In this document: piece after piece, positions 28,193-38,052 of the stretch | How the letters are laid out: the number at the start of each line of letters is the position of its first letter | How positions within the stretch are numbered: the first letter of the stretch is position 1 | Source of the DNA: Malikia granosa | GTDB taxonomy: Bacteria; Pseudomonadota; Gammaproteobacteria; Burkholderiales; Burkholderiaceae_C | DNA: 64,000 nucleotides | Reading direction: 5' to 3' | NCBI RefSeq assembly: GCF_002980595.1 | Contig: NZ_PVLQ01000012.1 | Span: 1 to 64,000, forward strand | Program-made: the position numbers and the translations under genes | The notes under the pieces: generated by a model | Told to the model about the DNA's origin: nothing | Databases searched by the model: none | What the model saw: the letters and a program-made list of their open reading frames with translations, nothing else

Positions 28193-29083
28193 GTGATGGA
28201 AGAAGCCCGAGCCGCGGCGGCTGCGGGCGATGCGGTCCGGCTGCATGAACTGCGTCGCTCGCTGATCCGGCTGTGCTGGCGCCTGGTGCTGTTGAGTCTG
28301 TCGCTGCTCTTGCTTGCGGCTGCGGGCCTGTATGCCGCCTTGGTCATGGATCGCTTGCCGTCCGGCAATGCCGAGTGGCTCGTGCTGTGCGGCCTGCTCA
28401 TGTTGCTGTTTTCCTGCCTGCCCTGGCTGCTGCTACTGCGCCTGATGATCGGTCGCGAGCTGCTCGATGCCTTCAGCGCCGCCGAGGCCAGCTTGCGCAG
28501 CGCCGAAGCCGAATCCAGGCGGCGTGCCTGCCTGGTCGAACTGTCGACCCTGCTGCAGCAGGCCCGCAGCCCCGCTGAACTGGCCCGCCTGCTGCTGTCC
28601 GGCCTGGCGCACCGGTTGCCGGTGCACCAGGGCCTGTGCTGCTATTGGGACGAAGGTACCCAGTCCCTGCAGGCGGCAGCGCGCTATGGTGCCGATGGCG
28701 CCGACGAGGCCCAGGTGCTGCTGCGCCAGCCCGAGCTCGCGCCGCTCCTGCTCCAGGTCGCGCGTTCGCGTCGCCCCGTCACCCTGGTCCGTCCGGGCGC
28801 CCGCTACCTGCGCATCAGCTCGGGCCTGGGCGATGCCGAGCCGGCCGAGCTGCTGATTCACCCGATCGAGCACCGCGGCCGTCTGCTGGGCTTGCTCGAA
28901 CTCGCCAGCCTGCAGCCCTTCGGCGACGAGGCCAGCCGGCTGCTGCAGGAGATCGCACCGGTTCTTGCCATCTGTCTCGACAGCCTGCAGCGGGCCGAGC
29001 GCAGCGAGCGGCTGCTCGAGCAGGTCCAGGGGGCCAACGCGGCGGGCCAGCAGACCCTCGAGCCCGGCGGAGGGGTGGCATGA
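28193..29083 (+). CDS. two-helix membrane protein with a GAF domain, no output domain
   Basis: A 296-residue protein (GTG 28193 behind GGAGA; ATG 28196 is equally possible). Two strongly hydrophobic segments (about residues 28-53 and 62-85) are joined by a very short loop, then a GAF domain fills about residues 105-280. No kinase, receiver, cyclase or DNA-binding part is seen. Its GAF is visibly paralogous to those in the next two genes (shared VHQG, SSGLG or SGLG, and LLELAS or IELAA patterns). It overlaps the kinase gene in an ATGA (29080-29083). Inferred to be an accessory sensor of that kinase. Confidence 0.8.
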   Translation: MMEEARAAAAAGDAVRLHELRRSLIRLCWRLVLLSLSLLLLAAAGLYAALVMDRLPSGNAEWLVLCGLLMLLFSCLPWLLLLRLMIGRELLDAFSAAEASLRSAEAESRRRACLVELSTLLQQARSPAELARLLLSGLAHRLPVHQGLCCYWDEGTQSLQAAARYGADGADEAQVLLRQPELAPLLLQVARSRRPVTLVRPGARYLRISSGLGDAEPAELLIHPIEHRGRLLGLLELASLQPFGDEASRLLQEIAPVLAICLDSLQRAERSERLLEQVQGANAAGQQTLEPGGGVA

Positions 29084-32000
29084 AGCTGCGCCGCATCAAT
29101 GCCAGCGCGATCGCGCTCTACCTCGCGCTCGCGCTGCTCAATGCCGGGGCGCTGCTCCTGCTCGACCGCCTCGCGCAGCGCCAGCAGGTGGTGCAGGAGC
29201 GCCAGTACCTGGTCAGCCGGCAGGCCGAGCGCTTCCTGGAGGCGGACCGCTACCTGACCAACCAGGTCCGGGCCTTCGTCGTTACCGGCGATCCGGTCCA
29301 TGAACGGAACTACTGGCAGGAAGTCCAGGTCACGCGCCGCTTCGAGCAGGCGCAGTTCGCCCTCGAAAGCCTGGACCTGAACCATGACGAGATCGCGCTG
29401 ATCGAGCTGGCCAAGTCCCGCTCCGACGCCCTGGTGCGGATCGAGGCGCTGGCGATGGACGAGCGCCAGGCCGGCCGGATCGAGCAGGCGACCGGCCTTG
29501 TCTTCGGTGCCGCCTACGAGGCCGAGCTCGAAGCCATCCATGAGCCGGTGCAGCGCCTGCTGCTCAAGGTCGATCAGCGCCTGGACGATGAGTTCCGCCA
29601 GGCCGAGCGCCAACTCCGCCTGGCCTGGCATGCCAGCCTGGCACTGACCCTGCTCAGCACCCTGGCCGTGATGGTCATGCTGGGCTACTACTACAGCCGG
29701 CGCGTGCTGCAGCCGCTGTCGGCGATGAACGCGCAGGTGCTCGCGATGAAGGCCGGCCAGGCCTTCGCGCCGCTGGACTGCATGCGGGAGCGCAGCGAGG
29801 TTGGCGAACTCGCGCGTTCGCTGGCGCAATACAGCGCCACGCGCGAACAGATGGCGCAGGAGCAGTGGGCGAAGTCGCACCAGGCCCGCATCGCGACCTT
29901 GCTGCAGGCCTGCAACAGCTTCAGCGAGCTGGCGCAGCGCTTCCTGTCCGAGGTCTGCCCGCTGCTGCAGGTCGGGCATGGCGTGTTCTACGTGCTCGAC
30001 GCCGAACACCACCAGCTGCGCCTGATCGCGCAATATGCCCATTCCGAGCGCAAGGGACTGGCGCAGCGCTTCGACCTCGGCGAGAGCCTGGTCGGCCAAT
30101 GCGCGCTCGAGAAGGCGCCGATCCAGATCACCCGTCCGCCGCCCGACTATGTGCGGATCGTGAGCAGCCTGGGCGAGGCACCGCCCGAGGCCATCCTGGC
30201 GCTGCCCGTGCTCAGCGGGGGCAAGGTGCTGGCGGTGATCGAGCTGGCCGCGCTGCGCCTGTTCGGGCCGCGCGAGGAGGGCCTGCTCGAGGGCCTGTTG
30301 CCGATGCTCGCGATGGGGCTCGAGATCCTCGAGCGCAATGTCAGGACCCAGCGCCTGCTCGAGGCCACGCAGCAGCAGGCGCAGGAGCTCGAGCGCCAGA
30401 AGGAGGAGATCGAGGCCCAGCGCCGTTCCATCTCCGCCATCCTCGACGAGCAGAACGCGATCTTCGAGTCGGTCACCAGCGGCATCGTCGTGCTGCGCCG
30501 CCAGCAGGTCGTCAAGTGCAACCAGCACCTGGGCTGGCTGCTGGGCCGGCCCAGCGCGGAGCTGGTCGGCCACAGCATGCTGGGCTGGTTTGCCGATGCC
30601 GACAGCCGCGAGCGTATCGAGCGCAGCAGCGAGCAGATCGGCCGCGGCGAGCCGGTGCGGCTCGAGGCGGCGATGCTGCGCCAGGACGGCAGCCAGCTCT
30701 GGGTCCGGCTCAACGGCCATGCGATCGACCTCAAGGACCTGGCGCAGGGCGTGGTCTGGACGCTCGACGATGTGTCCGAGGAGCGCCATGTCGCCGACGA
30801 GATGCGTCGCGCGCGCGAGCTGGCCGAGGATGCCGCGCGCACCAAGAGCAGCTTCCTGGCCAATATGAGCCACGAGATCCGCACCCCGATGAACGCGATC
30901 ATCGGCATGGCGCACCTGCTGCACAAGTCGGGACTCAATCCGCGCCAGCAGGACTACCTCGGCAAGATCCAGCGCTCGAGCCAGCACCTGCTCGGCATCA
31001 TCAACGACATCCTGGACTTCTCGAAGATCGAGGCCGGCAAGCTCACCATCGAGTCGACCGACTTCGAGCTCGACGCGGTGCTCGAGAACGTCGCCAACCT
31101 GGTCGGCGAGAAGGCCGGCAGCAAGGGGCTGGAACTGGTGTTCGAGCTCGAGCCCGGCCTGACCCAGGCCCTGGTCGGCGACCCGCTGCGGCTGGGCCAG
31201 ATCCTGGTCAACTACTGCAACAACGCGGTCAAGTTCACCGAGCAGGGCGAGATCCGGGTCAAGGTGTCGCAGCGCGAGGTCGGCGAGCACGATGTCCTGC
31301 TGCATTTCGCGGTCCAGGACACCGGCATCGGCCTGAGTGAGGAGCAGCGCGGCCGCCTGTTCCAGAGCTTCAGCCAGGCCGACCGCTCGACCTCGCGCCG
31401 CTACGGCGGCACCGGACTCGGGCTGGCGATCTCCAAGAGCCTGGCCCAGCTCATGGGCGGCGAGGTCGGGGTCGAATCCGAACTGGGCCGGGGCTCGACC
31501 TTCTGGTTCACCGCCCGCCTGGGCCGGGGCGAGCAGCAGCCGCAGGCCCGCCTGCCGCGACTCGACCTGCGCGGCTGCCGGGTGCTGGTGATCGAGGACA
31601 ACGAATATGCCCGCACCGCATTGACCGAGATGCTGGTCGCCATGAGCTTCCGGGTCGCGGCCGTGGCCAGCGGCGAGGCCGGCGTGGAGGCGGTGCGCAG
31701 CGCCGCGGCCGCCGACCAGCCTTTCAGCGTCATCTTCACCGACTGGCAGATGCCCGGCGTCGACGGACTCGAGGCCGGGCGCCGCATCCTGGCCCTGGGC
31801 CTGTCGTCGCCGCCGCACCTGGTCATGGTCACCGCCTACGGTCGCGACGAGGTCGAAGCCGCAGCCGAGGCCGCCGGCTTCGACAGCGTGCTGACCAAGC
31901 CGGTCAATCCCTCGCAGCTGTTCGACGCCGTCATGCGGGCCTTGGGCGAGCCGCTGGCAGCGGAGCCGGTGCCGGGCGGAACCGGCAGCGCCGAGCCCGA

Positions 32001-33132
32001 GCTCGCGTCCATCGCCGGCGCGCGGCTGCTGCTGGCGGAGGACAACGAGCTCAACCAGGAGGTGGCGGTCGAGCTGCTCCACGACGTCGGCTTGCAAGTC
32101 GAGGTGGCCGGCGACGGCCGCGAGGCGCTCGACCGGCTGCTGCAACACGAGGCCGGCTACTACGACGCGGTGCTGATGGACATGCAGATGCCGGTGCTCG
32201 ACGGAATCGGCAGCACGCTCGAGCTCCGCAAGCTGCCGCAGTTCGCCCGCCTGCCCATCATCGCGATGACGGCCAACGCGATGCAGGGCGATCGCGAGCG
32301 CTGCCTGGAGGCCGGCATGAACGACTATGTGGTCAAGCCGATCGAGCCCGACGAGCTCTGGCGCGCCCTGCTGCGCTGGATTCCGGCGCGCGCGGCGCAG
32401 GCTGCGACCGCCTCCATCCCGCCCGAGGCCGCGGCAGCCAGGCCGCAGGCCATCCCCGCGCCCGGCCCGGAAACCGTCGCCGTGGGCGCCGATGATCGCC
32501 TGGCGCCGGACGACGCTTGCCTGCCGCTGCACATCGCGGGCCTGGATGCCCGGCTGGGCCTGGGCCGCACCGCCGGCAAGCTGGCCCTCTACCGTCGCCT
32601 GCTGCAGAAATTCGTGACGCTGGAGGCAGCGGCCATCGGCCAGGTGCGGGCCGCGCTCGCGGCCGGCGATGCCGTCACCGCCGAACGCGCGGCGCACACG
32701 CTCAAGAGCACGGCCGGCAGCATCGGTGCCACCGCCCTGCAGGCCCAGGCTGCGGCGCTCGAGCAGGCCCTGCACGAGCGCTTGCCGCCAGCGGCGCTCG
32801 AGCCTCTGCTGCAAGCCTGCTCGGTCCAGCTCGAGCCGCTGGTCGCGGCGCTGGCCGCCTGGCTGGCAGCCGCCCCGAGTGAAGAGCCGCAGGCCGGCGA
32901 TGGCGCCGCACCCGATGCGCAGGCGCAGCAGGCCGCGTTGCAGCGCATCGAGCGCCTGCTGGCGGACTCAGACTCCGCTGCCGAGCAGGCCTGGGAGCAG
33001 GACGGGGCGCTGTTGCGCCCGCTGCTGGGCGTGCGCTGGAGCGAGGTGGATGCGGCGCTGCGCGGTTTCGACTACGAGCAGGCGCTGCATGTCTTGCGCC
33101 AGGTGGCCAGCGCCAGCGGGAGTCGCCCATGA
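29080..33132 (+). CDS. hybrid sensor histidine kinase (CHASE-like, HAMP, GAF, PAS, HK, two REC, HPt)
   Basis: A 1350-residue phosphorelay kinase. In order: membrane segment (about 10-28), helical periplasmic sensor resembling CHASE3, second membrane segment (about 185-207), HAMP, GAF (about 268-410), coiled coil, PAS (about 455-570). The dimerisation domain has H598 in NMSHEIRTPMNAI, and the ATPase domain shows NYCNNAVKF, DTGIGL and GGTGLGLAI. Two receivers follow, with D888 (FTDWQMPG) and D1034 (LMDMQMPV), then an HPt domain with H1206 (AAHTLKSTAGS). All phosphotransfer residues are intact. The ATG overlaps the upstream gene, and the stop overlaps the downstream one, so all are coupled. The HPt suggests onward transfer to the HD-GYP regulator. 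Confidence 0.93.
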   Translation: MKLRRINASAIALYLALALLNAGALLLLDRLAQRQQVVQERQYLVSRQAERFLEADRYLTNQVRAFVVTGDPVHERNYWQEVQVTRRFEQAQFALESLDLNHDEIALIELAKSRSDALVRIEALAMDERQAGRIEQATGLVFGAAYEAELEAIHEPVQRLLLKVDQRLDDEFRQAERQLRLAWHASLALTLLSTLAVMVMLGYYYSRRVLQPLSAMNAQVLAMKAGQAFAPLDCMRERSEVGELARSLAQYSATREQMAQEQWAKSHQARIATLLQACNSFSELAQRFLSEVCPLLQVGHGVFYVLDAEHHQLRLIAQYAHSERKGLAQRFDLGESLVGQCALEKAPIQITRPPPDYVRIVSSLGEAPPEAILALPVLSGGKVLAVIELAALRLFGPREEGLLEGLLPMLAMGLEILERNVRTQRLLEATQQQAQELERQKEEIEAQRRSISAILDEQNAIFESVTSGIVVLRRQQVVKCNQHLGWLLGRPSAELVGHSMLGWFADADSRERIERSSEQIGRGEPVRLEAAMLRQDGSQLWVRLNGHAIDLKDLAQGVVWTLDDVSEERHVADEMRRARELAEDAARTKSSFLANMSHEIRTPMNAIIGMAHLLHKSGLNPRQQDYLGKIQRSSQHLLGIINDILDFSKIEAGKLTIESTDFELDAVLENVANLVGEKAGSKGLELVFELEPGLTQALVGDPLRLGQILVNYCNNAVKFTEQGEIRVKVSQREVGEHDVLLHFAVQDTGIGLSEEQRGRLFQSFSQADRSTSRRYGGTGLGLAISKSLAQLMGGEVGVESELGRGSTFWFTARLGRGEQQPQARLPRLDLRGCRVLVIEDNEYARTALTEMLVAMSFRVAAVASGEAGVEAVRSAAAADQPFSVIFTDWQMPGVDGLEAGRRILALGLSSPPHLVMVTAYGRDEVEAAAEAAGFDSVLTKPVNPSQLFDAVMRALGEPLAAEPVPGGTGSAEPELASIAGARLLLAEDNELNQEVAVELLHDVGLQVEVAGDGREALDRLLQHEAGYYDAVLMDMQMPVLDGIGSTLELRKLPQFARLPIIAMTANAMQGDRERCLEAGMNDYVVKPIEPDELWRALLRWIPARAAQAATASIPPEAAAARPQAIPAPGPETVAVGADDRLAPDDACLPLHIAGLDARLGLGRTAGKLALYRRLLQKFVTLEAAAIGQVRAALAAGDAVTAERAAHTLKSTAGSIGATALQAQAAALEQALHERLPPAALEPLLQACSVQLEPLVAALAAWLAAAPSEEPQAGDGAAPDAQAQQAALQRIERLLADSDSAAEQAWEQDGALLRPLLGVRWSEVDAALRGFDYEQALHVLRQVASASGSRP

Positions 33133-34808
33133 AGCGGTCCAGGCCAGACTTCCTGCCGGGGCTGCTGCTGCATGCCCCGGTCTACCGGCTGTTCGCCCTT
33201 GGCCTGTCCTTGTTGCTCGGCTGGCTGACGGCCAGCTTCTATCAGCGCTCCGACGAGACCGAGCTCAACCACCTGCTCGAGACCCAAGCGCAGCGCCATG
33301 CGGTACAGCTGTCCGAGGAGGTCCTGCGCGGCCGGGCGATGGGCGCCGCGGCGATGCTCGGCATCAACGAACCGGTGCTCAAGGCCCTGGTCCAGGGCCG
33401 GCTGGAGCCCGATGCGCCGCAAGTGCTCGAGCGCCTGGAGCCGGTGCGGCGGGCGCTCGATGCCGAGAGCATCTCGGTCATCGATGCCAGCGGTCGCTTG
33501 CTGGCCCAGGCGGCCGACCAGCCCGCCAGCCTCGGGCAGCAGCTGCAGGACATGCCCTACTGGCAACAGGCCTTCGCCGGCCAGGAGAACGTCTATCCCA
33601 TCGCCGAGGGCGAGCGCCTGCCCCGGCGCAGCTTCCTGCTGGCGGCCCCGATCTATGCCGAGGCTCAGCGCACTGGCCTGGTGGTCGGCGTGCTCGTGAT
33701 CAAGCTCTCGGCCGATGGCCTGGATTCCAGCCTGCGCCGGCTCGGCGAGCATGCCCTGCTGCTGTCGCCCCAGGGTCTGGTCTATGCGAGCAGCGACAGC
33801 GACTGGAACCTCAAGCTGGCGCACGAGATGAGCCAGGAGCAGCAGGCGGGCCTGGTGGCGCAGTTCGGACCGGCCTTTGCGGCCGGCGTCCAGCCCGGCC
33901 GCCTGCCTTTCGACCCGGCGCAGGACCGGGTCGAGCTGCTCGGCCAACGCCACCTGCGGGTGCGCGCCAGCCTGCAATGGCCCGATGCCACCGGCCGCTG
34001 GCAGCTGGTGCTGCTCGCCTCGCCAACGCTCCAGGCGTCGCGGCTCGGACAGATCGTGGCCGGCGTCACGGCCGGGCTGCTCGTGCTGGCCCTGCTGTTG
34101 TCGCTGCTGCGCGCGGCGCACAACCAGGTGGCCAGGCGTGCGGCGCTGGCACGCAGCGAGGCGGCTTCGCGCGAACTCATGCAGCTGGCGCAGTTCAAGG
34201 AGCGCCAGTCCGAGCTGTCGCTGCAGCTGCAGCGCGCCCGCGAGTTGCCCGCGCTGACCCAGGCCCTGTTCACCGAGATCGGCCGCTTCCTGCCCGTGCA
34301 CCAGGGCAGCCTGTACTGCATCGAGCCCGGCCCGGACGGCCAGCCGGAGCTGCACCTGGCGGGCAGCTTTGCCACGGCGTCTGCCCCCGAGCGCGTGGCC
34401 ATCGGCGACGGCCTGCTGGGTCAGTGCGCGCGCGAGCGGCGCAGCCTGGTCTTCACCGAGGTGCCAGCGGGCTTCTGGCGGCTGGAGTCCGGCCTTGGAC
34501 AGGCGCTGCCGCGTGCGCTGCTGTTGCTGCCCGTCATGCGCAACGAGCTGCTGATCGGCGTGCTCGAGCTGGCCTCGATCGAGCCCGACAGCGGGCATAT
34601 CACCACCCTGCTCGAAGGCCTGCTGCCGGTGCTGGCGACCAATCTCGAGGTCCTGCTGGCCGAGCGCCGCCTCGAGCGCCTGCTGGCCGAGGCACGCGCG
34701 CAGGCCAGCGTCGGCCGGGACCCCATCGACGGCGCTGGCGGCTTGGAGTACGCTGGCGCTGACAAGCCGGGCGCCGCCGCCGCCACCCAGGCCCCCGGCG
34801 CTGAATGA
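33129..34808 (+). CDS. membrane sensor with cache-like periplasmic domain and GAF domain, no output domain
   Basis: A 559-residue protein with membrane segments at about residues 19-36 and 303-328. The large periplasmic part between them resembles a double-cache sensor (IDASGRLLAQAAD, DMPYWQQAFAGQ, SFLLAAPIYAE). A short linker leads to a GAF domain (about 370-525) paralogous to those of the two preceding genes. The last 30 residues are low-complexity alanine and glycine. It has no kinase, HAMP or receiver. It starts inside the stop codon of the kinase gene. Inferred to be a second input module for the same kinase. Confidence 0.82.
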   Translation: MKRSRPDFLPGLLLHAPVYRLFALGLSLLLGWLTASFYQRSDETELNHLLETQAQRHAVQLSEEVLRGRAMGAAAMLGINEPVLKALVQGRLEPDAPQVLERLEPVRRALDAESISVIDASGRLLAQAADQPASLGQQLQDMPYWQQAFAGQENVYPIAEGERLPRRSFLLAAPIYAEAQRTGLVVGVLVIKLSADGLDSSLRRLGEHALLLSPQGLVYASSDSDWNLKLAHEMSQEQQAGLVAQFGPAFAAGVQPGRLPFDPAQDRVELLGQRHLRVRASLQWPDATGRWQLVLLASPTLQASRLGQIVAGVTAGLLVLALLLSLLRAAHNQVARRAALARSEAASRELMQLAQFKERQSELSLQLQRARELPALTQALFTEIGRFLPVHQGSLYCIEPGPDGQPELHLAGSFATASAPERVAIGDGLLGQCARERRSLVFTEVPAGFWRLESGLGQALPRALLLLPVMRNELLIGVLELASIEPDSGHITTLLEGLLPVLATNLEVLLAERRLERLLAEARAQASVGRDPIDGAGGLEYAGADKPGAAAATQAPGAE

Positions 34809-34824
34809 ACCTCTTTTTCCGAGC

Positions 34825-35985
34825 ATGCCGATGGACACCGACACCAAGCACCCCGAGCCTGCCACCATCCTGGTGGTCGACGACACCCCGGCCAACCTCT
34901 CGCTGATGACCGGCCTGCTGCGCGACGAATACAAGGTCAAGGCAGCGATCGATGGCGAGAAGGCGCTGCGCATCGCCCAGGCCACCCCGCCGCCCGACTT
35001 GATCCTGCTCGACATCATGATGCCGGGCATGGACGGCTACGAGGTCTGCCGCCGGCTCAAGGCCGATCCCGCCACGCGCGACATCCCGGTCATCTTCCTG
35101 ACCGCCAAGAGCGGGGTCGAGGACGAGAAGCAGGGCCTGGACCTGGGCGCGGTCGACTACATCACCAAGCCGATCAGCCCGCCGATCGTGATGGCCCGGG
35201 TTCGCAACCACCTGGTACTCAAGGCCAGCGCCGACTTCCTGCGCGACAAGGCCGACTACCTCGAGCACGAGGTCGGCAAGCGCACCGCCGAGGTGATCGC
35301 GATCCAGGACGTGACCATCCTGGCGATGGCCTCGCTGGCCGAGACGCGCGACTCCGACACCGGCAACCACATCCGCCGCACCCAGCACTATGTCAAGGCG
35401 CTGGCGCTGAAACTGCGCGAGCAGCCCCACCTGGCCGCGCTGCTCGACGACCGCTACATCCTGATGCTGTTCAAGTCGGCGCCGCTGCACGACATCGGCA
35501 AGGTCGGCATCCCGGACCGCATCCTGCTCAAGCCCGGCAAGCTCACGCCCGAGGAGTTCGAGCTCATGAAGACGCACACCACGCTCGGGCGCGACGCCAT
35601 CCATTCCGCCGAGCGCCAGCTCGGCATGCCGGTCGAGTTCCTCAAGCTGGCCAAGGAGATCGCCTACAGCCACCAGGAGAAATGGGACGGCTCCGGCTAC
35701 CCCGAGGGGCTCAAGGGCGAGGCCATTCCGCTGTCGGCGCGGCTGATGGCGCTGGCCGATGTCTACGACGCGCTGATCAGCCGCCGGGTCTACAAGGAAG
35801 GCATGCCGCACGAGCAGGCGGTGGCCCTGATCAGCGCCGGCCGCGGCCAGCATTTCGATCCCGACATGGTCGATGCCTTCCTGGCCATCCACGAGGAGTT
35901 CCACGCCATCGCGCAGCGCTACATCGACACCGACAGCGAAATCGAGGCCAAGCGCCAGCACCTGGCCCGGGTGCACAACCTCTGA
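34825..35985 (+). CDS. response regulator with HD-GYP domain (RpfG type)
   Basis: A 386-residue regulator. The receiver (about residues 10-130) has its phospho-acceptor at D63 in LLDIMMPGMDGYE. The HD-GYP phosphodiesterase domain (about 165-360) carries HD at 222-223 (PLHDIGKVGIP) and GYP at 291-293 (KWDGSGYPEGLKGE). HD-GYP proteins degrade cyclic di-GMP. The starts at 34825 and 34831 are both possible, with weak binding sites. It lies 16 bp after the second GAF membrane protein, ending the four-gene operon. Inferred output: lower c-di-GMP when the kinase is active, affecting motility or biofilm. Confidence 0.93.
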   Translation: MPMDTDTKHPEPATILVVDDTPANLSLMTGLLRDEYKVKAAIDGEKALRIAQATPPPDLILLDIMMPGMDGYEVCRRLKADPATRDIPVIFLTAKSGVEDEKQGLDLGAVDYITKPISPPIVMARVRNHLVLKASADFLRDKADYLEHEVGKRTAEVIAIQDVTILAMASLAETRDSDTGNHIRRTQHYVKALALKLREQPHLAALLDDRYILMLFKSAPLHDIGKVGIPDRILLKPGKLTPEEFELMKTHTTLGRDAIHSAERQLGMPVEFLKLAKEIAYSHQEKWDGSGYPEGLKGEAIPLSARLMALADVYDALISRRVYKEGMPHEQAVALISAGRGQHFDPDMVDAFLAIHEEFHAIAQRYIDTDSEIEAKRQHLARVHNL

Positions 35986-36037
35986 GCCGGAGCCCAGGCG
36001 CGGCAGTCGCGCCAGCCCCTGGAGCGCCGGCGCTGGC

Positions 36038-37252
36038 TCAGACCACCTGGCCGAGCTTGAAGATCGGCAGGTACATCGCGACCACGATGCCACCGATGAT
36101 GGTGCCCAGCAGCACGATGATGATGGGCTCCATCAGGCTCGACAGACCGGCCACCATGTCGTCGACCTCCTGCTCGTAGAAGTCGGCCGCCTTGCCCAGC
36201 ATGTGGTCGATCGAGCCCGATTCCTCGCCGATCGCGCACATCTGCAGCACCATCGACGGGAAGATCCGGGTATTGGTCATGGCCTGGGTCAGGCTGGTGC
36301 CGGTCGAGACCTCCTGCTGGATCTTGACCGTGGCATCGGCATAGAGCGAGTTGCCCGCTGCGCCGCCGACCGAGTCCAGCGCCTCGACCAGCGGCACGCC
36401 GGCCGCGAACATGGTCGAGAGCGTGCGGGTCCAGCGCGCCACCACCGACTTCTCGACCAGCAGGCCGAAGATCGGCAGCTTGAGCAGCACGCGGTCCATC
36501 AGTCGCTGCACCTTCTCGTTGCGGCGCCAGGCCTGCCGCAGGAAGTAGAAGCCCGCACCCAGCACGATGAAGAGCAGCCACCACCAGGCGACGAAGAACT
36601 CGCTCATGCCGATCACGACCAGCGTCGGGGCCGGCAGGTCGGCGCCGAAGGAGGAGAACACTTCCTTGAAGGCCGGGATCACGAAGATCATGATCACCGT
36701 GATCACGACGACCGCGACCGTGATCACCGCCGCCGGATACATCAGGGCCGACCTGACCTTGCTTTTCAGCGCCTCCGACTTCTCGAGATAGACCGCCAGC
36801 CGCTCGAGGATGCCTTCCAGGATGCCGGCGGTCTCGCCAGCCTCGACCAGGTTGCAGTAGAGGCTGCTGAAATACAGCGGATGCTTGCGGAAGGCGGCGC
36901 TCAGCGAGGTGCCGGTCTCGACCTCGGTGCGGACCTCGTTGAGCAGGCGGGTCACATTGGGATTGGGGTTGCCGCGTCCGACGATGTCGAAGGCCTGCAG
37001 CAGGGGCACGCCCGCCTTCATCATGGTCGCGAGCTGGCGCGTGAAGATCGAGATGTCCTTGGGGCGGATCGAACGGCTGCCCGACATCCGGCGCTTCCTG
37101 ACCTTGAGCGGGACTATGCCCTGGCGCCGCAGGGCCGTCAGCACCAGGTTGTCGCTGGCAGCGCGGGTCTCGCCGCGCACGGGCTTGCCGCCGCGATCCT
37201 TGCCCTCCCACTCGAAGACATACTCCTTGACCTTGCGTACCGCTGTGGCCAT
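36038..37252 (-). CDS. pilC: type IV pilus inner-membrane assembly protein PilC
   Basis: A 404-residue inner-membrane platform protein for pilus assembly and retraction. It begins [20 protein letters not shown] (ATG 37252 behind GGGGGA); an in-frame start at 37285 is rejected. Two T2SSF domains are seen: the first with [19 protein letters not shown] (about residues 69-87), the second with [19 protein letters not shown], each followed by membrane segments. Usually it lies between pilB and pilD; here pilD is beyond the signalling operon and pilB is not in the window. Confidence 0.95.
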   Translation of the reverse strand: MATAVRKVKEYVFEWEGKDRGGKPVRGETRAASDNLVLTALRRQGIVPLKVRKRRMSGSRSIRPKDISIFTRQLATMMKAGVPLLQAFDIVGRGNPNPNVTRLLNEVRTEVETGTSLSAAFRKHPLYFSSLYCNLVEAGETAGILEGILERLAVYLEKSEALKSKVRSALMYPAAVITVAVVVITVIMIFVIPAFKEVFSSFGADLPAPTLVVIGMSEFFVAWWWLLFIVLGAGFYFLRQAWRRNEKVQRLMDRVLLKLPIFGLLVEKSVVARWTRTLSTMFAAGVPLVEALDSVGGAAGNSLYADATVKIQQEVSTGTSLTQAMTNTRIFPSMVLQMCAIGEESGSIDHMLGKAADFYEQEVDDMVAGLSSLMEPIIIVLLGTIIGGIVVAMYLPIFKLGQVV

Positions 37253-37592
37253 GGCTTCCCCCGTTCTGATTATTGGTCTGCCCACCCTCCGCCCGAGGCG
37301 GCTGTGCCAAGCAGTTTACCCCTGCAAGGGCCGGCTGGGGCAATCCCGATCGGCCCGGCTTGCAGCTTGGCGCGCCGAGTGCCGGCCAGGGTGCCGAAGT
37401 TGCTGGCAAGGGGCACGAAATGGTGGCGTTTTGATGATTTTTTGCGGTTATTTTTCGCAATTGCACGCAAAAGTCAGCGCTCGTAGCACAACTTCGATAC
37501 GCCAGGCTTGCAGCACATCGTGTATATTCGGGCGCAATTCCACGTCGTTGTGGAAACTTCGGTGCGTTTTGGCTGCACCTCCTGGAGGAATT
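37253..37592. promoter_or_regulatory. divergent promoter region of pilC and accB
   Basis: A 340-bp gap without a believable gene. An A/T-rich patch lies at about 37431-37470. Toward accB, TATATT at 37523-37528, preceded by TG, is a candidate extended -10, with a leader of about 55 nt that includes a small hairpin CCAC/GTGG (37540-37553). The accB binding site TGGAGG (37583-37588) is strong. No clear -35 or pilC promoter could be assigned by eye. Confidence 0.45.
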
Positions 37593-38042
37593 ATGGATCT
37601 GCGCAAACTCAAGACCCTGATCGACCTGGTGTCGGAATCCAATGTCTCGGAACTGGAGATCACCGAGGCCGAAGGCAAGGTCCGAATCGTCAAGAGCGCG
37701 CCCGTCGGCACCCTGCCGATGGTGGCTGCCGCCCCGGCAGCCGTGGTGGCCGCGCCTGCGGCCGTTGTCGCCGCACCGGTCGTGGCCGCCGAGCCCGAGG
37801 CCGTCAAGGGCCATGTCGTCAAGTCCCCGATGGTCGGGACTTTCTATCGCTCGGCCAGCCCGGGCGCCAAGGCCTTCGTCGAGGTCGGCAGCCCGATCAA
37901 GGAAGGCGAGCCGATCTGCATCGTCGAAGCCATGAAGATCATGAACGAGATCGAGGCCGACAAGACCGGCGTCGTCACCCAGATCCTGGTCGAGAACGGC
38001 CACGCTGTCGAATACGGTCAGCCCTTGTTCGTGATCGAATAA
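37593..38042 (+). CDS. accB: acetyl-CoA carboxylase biotin carboxyl carrier protein
   Basis: The 149-residue biotin carrier of acetyl-CoA carboxylase, first step of fatty acid synthesis. ATG 37593 follows TGGAGG. The N-terminal helix region ([13 protein letters not shown]) is joined by an alanine/valine/proline linker (about residues 44-68) to the biotinyl domain, where Lys115 in EAMKIMNE is the biotinylation site. accC starts 10 bp later, the usual accBC operon. Confidence 0.97.
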   Translation: MDLRKLKTLIDLVSESNVSELEITEAEGKVRIVKSAPVGTLPMVAAAPAAVVAAPAAVVAAPVVAAEPEAVKGHVVKSPMVGTFYRSASPGAKAFVEVGSPIKEGEPICIVEAMKIMNEIEADKTGVVTQILVENGHAVEYGQPLFVIE

Positions 38043-38052
38043 GGGGGCTCCC

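Noticed and set aside
28858-32814. 1318-residue frame opposite the hybrid kinase
   Set aside because: Antisense shadow; all kinase motifs are on the plus strand.
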